The position numbers and the translations under genes were made by a program. Shown here one piece after another: positions 6,471-10,359 of a DNA stretch of 10,359 bases (positions are counted from its first letter, which is position 1; each line of letters starts with the position of its first letter). The notes beneath the pieces were generated by a model. The model ran no database searches and was not told the DNA's origin. It saw only the letters and a program-made list of their open reading frames with translations. This DNA is from Bacteroidota bacterium (GTDB lineage: Bacteria > Bacteroidota > Bacteroidia > Flavobacteriales > Weeksellaceae): assembly GCA_023426625.1 (NCBI GenBank), contig JAFAAJ010000089.1, positions 1 through 10,359 of the forward strand, given 5' to 3'.

Positions 6471-6478
6471 CAAATATA
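6471..6478 (-). promoter_or_regulatory. -7 promoter box for the PLP enzyme-tetR operon
   Basis: The minus strand reads TATATTTG, matching TAnnTTTG, 27 bases upstream of the ATG at 6443. It makes the in-frame TTG at 6473 an unlikely start. An AAGGATG context at the ATG adds mild support. No convincing -33 element is visible. Confidence 0.5.
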
Positions 6479-7039
6479 TGACTATTTGGAACCCGATTTT
6501 TTATTTTTTTAACTAAAAATTAAGATTTGAATAATTTTTTTAATCATCAAACAAAAAAAGGTTCAGTTCATATCTTTGTTTTTAAAAGCCCGGAAATTTA
6601 AATTTTCAAGTTTAGTTTTATAACCTAAATTTAATAAAAAAAAACCATATTCATAATTTTTCTTAAAATAAAAGATATTTTAATACTTAACCTATTCATT
6701 TTCAGAAATTAATTTTACAACCCCATCAATAAGAAATCAGTTAAAAATATTAGAGTTATTTTCATTTTCATTACTCAATTGCAAAAAATGAAAACCTAAA
6801 TGCGTGTTTATCTCCTCAATTGTTATTTTTTATTATCCTCTTAAATATAGATTATAGAGTTCTGCATAGAGAAATTTTACATAAAGACACAAAAAATAAT
6901 ATTCAAAAACAAAATGAATCTGATTTAAAATTTTCACAAAATATCTAATTATAATAGGCAATTATATAATGTAGGGCATAGTATTTGCTAAGTTTTCTTT
7001 ACCAACACTACACATTAACTTAACACAAAATATAATATT
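6479..7039. other. Long AT-rich divergent intergenic region
   Basis: Between the leftward PLP enzyme gene and the rightward gene at 7040. It is strongly AT-rich with several A and T tracts, and I find no plausible gene, tRNA or rRNA-like segment in either strand. One plus-strand TAnnTTTG match lies at 6571-6578. The stretch just before 7040 contains a near match (TAGTATTTG at 6979-6987, one base too long), which may be the promoter of the downstream gene. AT content of this kind is often seen beside laterally acquired genes, but nothing here proves transfer. Confidence 0.5.
6571..6578 (+). promoter_or_regulatory. Isolated plus-strand -7-like box
   Basis: TATCTTTG matches the Bacteroidota -7 consensus exactly and faces the gene at 7040, but it is about 460 bases away with no frame in between. 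It could start a small RNA or a long leader, or be a chance match. No -33 element is obvious upstream. Confidence 0.25.
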
Positions 7040-7486
7040 ATGAACGTTGCAGATCTAAAGATTAAGAACCTAGTGGAATATGGGGATCAGGTTTACACTA
7101 TTGCTGAAATATTCCTAAATGATGAAAATGATTATTATGTACGACTAGAGAATGACCTTCATAGTATTTCCGTACCGGCAGACTCCATCAAGCCTATAAA
7201 AATCACAGAAGACTGGCTGGAGAAATTCGGGTTCTCCAGAACGTATAAGTCTGAACAGAGAATACGATATGAAAGACCGGAATCCTTTATTAAGTACGAC
7301 ATTGATTTAAGTTCAAGAAAAATTGTACACGGGCTTAAGCTTTATGGAAACTCTATTAAGTGTAAATACATCCATGAGTTTCAGAATATATTTAACTGTC
7401 TTTTCGGGAAGGAACCTTTATCTTTAAATTACCGTTTGCTGAAAACCGGATCCAGACAGACTTTTACAGGAAGTCCATTACATTAG
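7040..7486 (+). CDS. Hypothetical protein of a Bacteroidota/prophage-associated family
   Basis: A 148-aa soluble protein with no signal peptide or membrane segment. Its layout resembles a family of small unnamed proteins that I associate with Bacteroidota chromosomes and prophages: an N-terminal segment LKIKNLVEYGDQVYTI (about 6-21) that looks like a small beta domain, the motif IKPIKITEDWLEKFGF at 50-65, a variable middle, and a C-terminal segment CKYIHEFQNIFNCLFGKEPLSL at 108-129 preceding a short tail. The function is unknown and I do not assign one. It is the only plus-strand gene in the window, flanked by AT-rich DNA on the left and by a strong hairpin and duplicated units on the right, so it looks like an isolated, possibly acquired gene. 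The ATG at 7040 has an A-rich upstream context without Shine-Dalgarno. Confidence 0.8.
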   Translation: MNVADLKIKNLVEYGDQVYTIAEIFLNDENDYYVRLENDLHSISVPADSIKPIKITEDWLEKFGFSRTYKSEQRIRYERPESFIKYDIDLSSRKIVHGLKLYGNSIKCKYIHEFQNIFNCLFGKEPLSLNYRLLKTGSRQTFTGSPLH

Positions 7487-7510
7487 ATATCGTTATGGAT
7501 TTAATTCATA

Positions 7511-7540
7511 TCAAAAAGGAGGCTTTCGCCTCCTTTTTGA
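7511..7540. terminator. Strong bidirectional terminator hairpin
   Basis: A perfect 13-bp stem, TCAAAAAGGAGGC (7511-7523) against GCCTCCTTTTTGA (7528-7540), closes a TTTC loop. The stem has a GC-rich core and T-rich outer ends on both strands, so it can stop transcription from the gene ending at 7486 on the plus strand and from anything coming leftward through the repeat units. It is also the left boundary of repeat unit A. Confidence 0.85.
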
Positions 7541-7810
7541 TTGTCAATTTAAACTTCCCTGCATGATTTGTGTTTTTTTGAATAATATTTGTGGGTAGTA
7601 AAAATCAACTGGTTTTTCATCATTCATGTTACAAGCAACTATAAGTTGCATTAAATAATTTTTTTTCATCGCTACCAAATAGAATAAGGCTTTGATCATT
7701 TGTGTTTTCTTCACTTGTGTTTTTACTGATACAAAGTAACGCCATATAAAAAAGAAATTCAAAAAAATCGAATAGATATATATCGATAAACACATAGATA
7801 TTTTTCGATC
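7541..7810 (-). repeat. Diverged repeat unit A
   Basis: The first of two colinear, imperfect copies. Landmarks shared in order with unit B on the plus strand: TGAT after the hairpin, AACTTCC followed by TGC, TGATTT then GTGTTTTT, TTTCATC, GGCTTTG with TGTGTTTT, TACAAAGTAAC, a run of A's ending in ATC, AGATATATATC, and ACATAGATATTT then TCGAT. Read on the minus strand the unit begins with the AT-rich box and ends at the 7511-7540 hairpin. A minus-strand frame of 83 codons (7544-7795) overlaps it, but the composition is low-complexity and the frame is not kept in unit B, so I do not call a gene. Confidence 0.6.
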
Positions 7811-7841
7811 GTTATCGATATTGCCATTTGCATGAAAAAGA

Positions 7842-7868
7842 AAAAGGAGGTTGTAAGAACCTCCTTTT
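7842..7868. terminator. Second GGAGG/CCTCC hairpin, terminator-like
   Basis: A perfect 11-bp stem AAAAGGAGGTT (7842-7852) with AACCTCCTTTT (7858-7868) around a 5-base loop. Its core matches that of the hairpin at 7511-7540, and it occupies the same place relative to unit B as that hairpin does to unit A. On the minus strand it is followed by further T's (7841 and the CTTTTTC beyond), a good intrinsic terminator for leftward transcription. Confidence 0.75.
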
Positions 7869-8148
7869 GATCACTGACCTTCAACTTCCTGCGTTATGTG
7901 ATTTTGTGTTTTTCTTTTTAATAGTTTTGCAAGAATTGTTAAAGGCTTTTAATTTTCATCATCTGTGCGGGAACTTAATTATAATTTTCTTTCATGCCCA
8001 GTAATCTTTTTCTTCGGTAAATTATTACTGAAAACTAAAACTTCTGAGGCTTTGTGTTTTGCTGTTACAAAGTAACAACATCCCAAAGAGATTTAAAAAA
8101 AATCCACATAGATATATATCTATAAGAACATAGATATTTGTCGATAAA
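7869..8148 (-). repeat. Diverged repeat unit B
   Basis: The second copy of the unit described at 7541-7810, with the same landmarks in the same order. It has a perfect GTTACAAAGTAAC inverted repeat near 8063-8075, and at 8108-8123 a perfect 16-base palindrome ATAGATATATATCTAT; unit A has one base changed in the latter. It lies just downstream of the response-regulator stop at 8171. No conserved reading frame is shared with unit A. It may be a small-RNA gene, a mobile-element remnant or a dispersed genomic repeat. Confidence 0.6.
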
Positions 8149-8170
8149 CAGTAAGAATTAACGGAGTATT

Positions 8171-8818
8171 TTACATCTTATGATGGGTCTTAATGAGCTC
8201 GATCAGCTCAACAAGGTTTTCAATCTTCAACTTATCGAAGATATTTTTTTTAATAGTACTTACCGTATTTTGTTTTATATTCAGGTTGTTGGCGATTTCC
8301 AGGTTTCCATAACCTTCTGCATAAAGTTCTGCAATCTGCAGTTCTCTGTCTGTCAAATTATAAAGCGGATTGATCAGGGTACGGTTCTGTGCAGATTGTA
8401 TCAGCAGATTTTGTGTTGTCGCAGAAATATATTTTCCTTTTTCCACGATGCTTGTAATTGCTTCTCTTATTTCTTCTTCTTCACTTAATTTACTAAGGAA
8501 TCCGTTCGCTCCGGCATTAATGAATTTAAGGGCATGCAGATTTTCTTCCGAACCGGTAAAAATTAAAATTTTAATATCTGGATTCAGGCTTTTAATTTCC
8601 GGCAGAATGCTTAAACTGTTTCCATCCGGGAACTGGGCATCCATGATCGCAATATCAACCGGTTTTGATTTGAGCTCATTTATAACCTGCTGTAATGATG
8701 ATGCGTGATGAATTTCAGCATTGGGAAAAACCTCTTCTACCACAATCGCAATTCCCTGTCGTACAATATTGTGATCATCACCTAAAAGAAAACTGATCTT
8801 TTTATTCTGCAATTCCAT
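8171..8818 (-). CDS. Two-component response regulator, NarL/LuxR family
   Basis: A 215-aa cytoplasmic DNA-binding regulator. Receiver domain at about 8-125: acidic pair D14/D15, phosphoacceptor D60 in IMDAQFPDG, T88 in FTGS, and K110 in FLSK, the full set needed for phosphorylation. LuxR-type helix-turn-helix at about 150-210: LTDRELQIAELYAEGYGNLEIANNL followed by the recognition helix NIKQNTVSTIKKNIFDKL. The ATG at 8818 overlaps the end of the kinase gene by 17 bases, so the pair is probably translationally coupled and acts together. Its target genes are not in view; the repeat units immediately downstream are unlikely targets. Confidence 0.95.
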   Translation of the reverse strand: MELQNKKISFLLGDDHNIVRQGIAIVVEEVFPNAEIHHASSLQQVINELKSKPVDIAIMDAQFPDGNSLSILPEIKSLNPDIKILIFTGSEENLHALKFINAGANGFLSKLSEEEEIREAITSIVEKGKYISATTQNLLIQSAQNRTLINPLYNLTDRELQIAELYAEGYGNLEIANNLNIKQNTVSTIKKNIFDKLKIENLVELIELIKTHHKM

Positions 8819-10359
8819 TGTTCTGTATATTTAAGTTTATCCTAAAGGTCATTTTAGTTCCCTCTCCTATTTTACTTGAAGCTGATATCTCCCCATTGAA
8901 AAGTTCCACGATCTCTTTGCATAAATTCAATCCCAATCCTGCCCCAAGATTATCTATTTCATCAGATAGTGTTCCCTGATAATAAGGTTCAAAAATTTTC
9001 TCCAGATCGGATTCTGATATTCCCACTCCGGTATCGTTTATTGTTGCCGTGAAGGATATTTTATTCTCATTTATTATTTCCGCAACTACATCCAGTGTGA
9101 TCGTCCCGTTTTCGGTAAATTTATTGGCATTTCCCAGAATATTCATGAAGAGTCTGTTGATCTTGATGTTGTCTGAGTAAACTAACATACCTTCCGGAAT
9201 CCTGTCATTTACAATAAATTTATTGTTTCTGGTCTCTATATAAGGTGTAATAGCTGTTGTGATGGATTCTATTTCTTTTTTAAGATCAAATGAAGTGTTT
9301 ACCAATGTTTTTCCGGCTTTCTGATCTTTTGTATATTCTAAGATCTGGTTAGATTGCAACAACATCGTGTTGTTGGTAAATTTAATGGATTTCAGGTATT
9401 CTTTTACATTTTCATCCTGAGTTGTTCTGGTAATTTTATCTATGAATATATTGACGATCTTCAAAGGTGATCTCAGTTCATGACTCAACATTCCCAAAAT
9501 TCTGTTTTTAAAATTTAGATTTTTCCTGATTTCTTTATTGGCAGCATTTAGTTTTAATTCATAGATAAATGCTACTCTGGTAAAGTACATGATAAGAACG
9601 GATACAATGAACATCAGGATCATCAATCCAAGCACAGAATAGGTTCTGATCTTGTTATTGATGGAACTCTGCTTGGAATATTCTTTTTCCAGTTCGGCTT
9701 TAAAGTCATCAATCGCGCTTTCATACACATTTACCAACCCATTGCTATAGATCAGCAATTCATGAAAGTTACTATAAAAACGCATATTATCCCGTTCATT
9801 CTGGGCATATTGTAATCTGATCTTTCTTACTTCTTCTATATAATGTTTGTCTATAGATTCTATGGTATTATTGATCTCTGATTTTACTTTGGAAAGGTCT
9901 GCAGTCTTATTGTTTTTAAAGGTAACAATGGTACTTTCTTTCTGAACATCCACTTTTCCTGATATAGCATCTTTCAATCTTCCCATCAATCCTTTTTTCT
10001 TAATGGTGTCGGAATAAGTCTGTGTTTCGATCTCAATATGATCGAGACTGTTTCCTGCTTTGTATTTTTCAAGATTATATTGCTGATCCTGAGGTTTTGG
10101 AGCATTTACAGCAAATTTATCCGCTGAATCTATAAGTACTTTCAGCTTTTCTGTTCTTAAGGTGTCTCTTTTTTGTTGTTCTAAAATCTTTTTTATTCTT
10201 GGAGCTGTAGATCCTGCAACACTTATTTTCTCAAAATTGCTGTTGAGTTTTCTAAGGGATGTAAAATATAGCTGCAGATACTGATCGTCCTTACTCAGTA
10301 TATATTTTTGCAGATAATTCTGGGCATTAAAAAGTTCTTTTTTAGATGTGTTCGTTATT
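8802..10359 (-). CDS. Membrane sensor histidine kinase, 5' end outside the window
   Basis: The frame is open from the stop at 8802 to the window edge (518 visible residues), so it starts beyond 10359; the TTG at 9989 and the ATG at 9986 are internal. Visible order: a long Lys/Gln-rich, probably helical extracytoplasmic region (1 to about 239), one transmembrane segment at about 240-260 (VLGLMILMFIVSVLIMYF), a HisKA domain with phosphoacceptor H293 in MLSHELRSPL, then an HATPase_c domain with N-box NILGNANKF (N410), G1 DTGVGIS at 442-448, the F-box FEPYYQ and G2 GAGLGLNL from 472. It ends with the ATPase domain; no receiver or Hpt follows. The partner is the overlapping response regulator. The signal is unknown. 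The pairing of a HisKA-type kinase with a NarL-type regulator is less common than HisKA_3 with NarL. Confidence 0.93.
   Translation of the reverse strand, partial: ITNTSKKELFNAQNYLQKYILSKDDQYLQLYFTSLRKLNSNFEKISVAGSTAPRIKKILEQQKRDTLRTEKLKVLIDSADKFAVNAPKPQDQQYNLEKYKAGNSLDHIEIETQTYSDTIKKKGLMGRLKDAISGKVDVQKESTIVTFKNNKTADLSKVKSEINNTIESIDKHYIEEVRKIRLQYAQNERDNMRFYSNFHELLIYSNGLVNVYESAIDDFKAELEKEYSKQSSINNKIRTYSVLGLMILMFIVSVLIMYFTRVAFIYELKLNAANKEIRKNLNFKNRILGMLSHELRSPLKIVNIFIDKITRTTQDENVKEYLKSIKFTNNTMLLQSNQILEYTKDQKAGKTLVNTSFDLKKEIESITTAITPYIETRNNKFIVNDRIPEGMLVYSDNIKINRLFMNILGNANKFTENGTITLDVVAEIINENKISFTATINDTGVGISESDLEKIFEPYYQGTLSDEIDNLGAGLGLNLCKEIVELFNGEISASSKIGEGTKMTFRINLNIQNNGIAE

Noticed and set aside
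7544..7795. Minus-strand 83-codon frame as a membrane protein gene
   Set aside because: It lies entirely in repeat unit A, is low-complexity and AT-driven, and the corresponding frame is broken in unit B.
7511..8148. CRISPR array or insertion sequence
   Set aside because: Only two long diverged copies, no regular spacers, no transposase frame and no terminal inverted repeats with target duplications.
8180..8708. Plus-strand frames of 102 and 112 codons within the response regulator
   Set aside because: Antisense shadows of a gene with intact receiver and helix-turn-helix motifs.

Overview
The window looks like a chromosome segment from a member of the Bacteroidota, most likely a flavobacterium of the Chryseobacterium/Weeksellaceae type. 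The reasons are AT-rich intergenic DNA, start codons preceded by the Bacteroidota -7 promoter box (TAnnTTTG) rather than strong Shine-Dalgarno sites, a two-domain DAHP synthase/chorismate mutase, a DnaX that lacks the usual zinc-binding cysteines, and a small protein of a type I associate with Bacteroidota genomes and prophages. The genus is inferred from protein style, not from a database search.

Layout, left to right. Positions 1-183 hold a strong plus-strand terminator for something left of the window and a weak minus-strand terminator for rsgA. A long minus-strand block follows, read from right to left: an alpha-oxoamine synthase-family PLP enzyme (5196-6443), a TetR-type regulator 6 bases behind it (4551-5189), dnaX (2761-4463), a 361-base spacer up to the DAHP synthase/chorismate mutase gene (1320-2399), then rsgA (184-1110). 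Between rsgA and the DAHP synthase lies a field of short degenerate inverted repeats. A 596-base AT-rich gap (6444-7039) separates this block from an isolated plus-strand gene (7040-7486). Next comes a non-coding stretch (7487-8170) built from two diverged copies of a unit of about 300 bases, each closed by a GGAGG/CCTCC hairpin. The right end holds a two-component system on the minus strand: a NarL-type response regulator (8171-8818) overlapping by 17 bases the 3' end of a membrane histidine kinase whose 5' end is outside the window.

Most notable points. (1) dnaX is split into two frames that meet exactly at a run of ten A's. The unshifted frame stops after 361 codons, giving an ATPase-only gamma-like product; the tau C-terminal domain is in the -1 frame. 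This is either productive slippage or frameshifting to make tau, or a homopolymer sequencing error. (2) Upstream of the DAHP synthase/chorismate mutase gene, on the same strand, is a 42-codon reading frame packed with Tyr, Phe and Trp codons. It is a candidate aromatic leader peptide, though a second short ATG frame overlaps it. (3) The duplicated units at 7511-8148 look like two diverged copies of a repeated element or small transcript. (4) The PLP enzyme and TetR pair may control synthesis of a sphingolipid or sulfonolipid base. (5) For four genes the ATG is preceded at 4-27 bases by TAnnTTTG, which argues against upstream TTG starts and suggests very short leaders.
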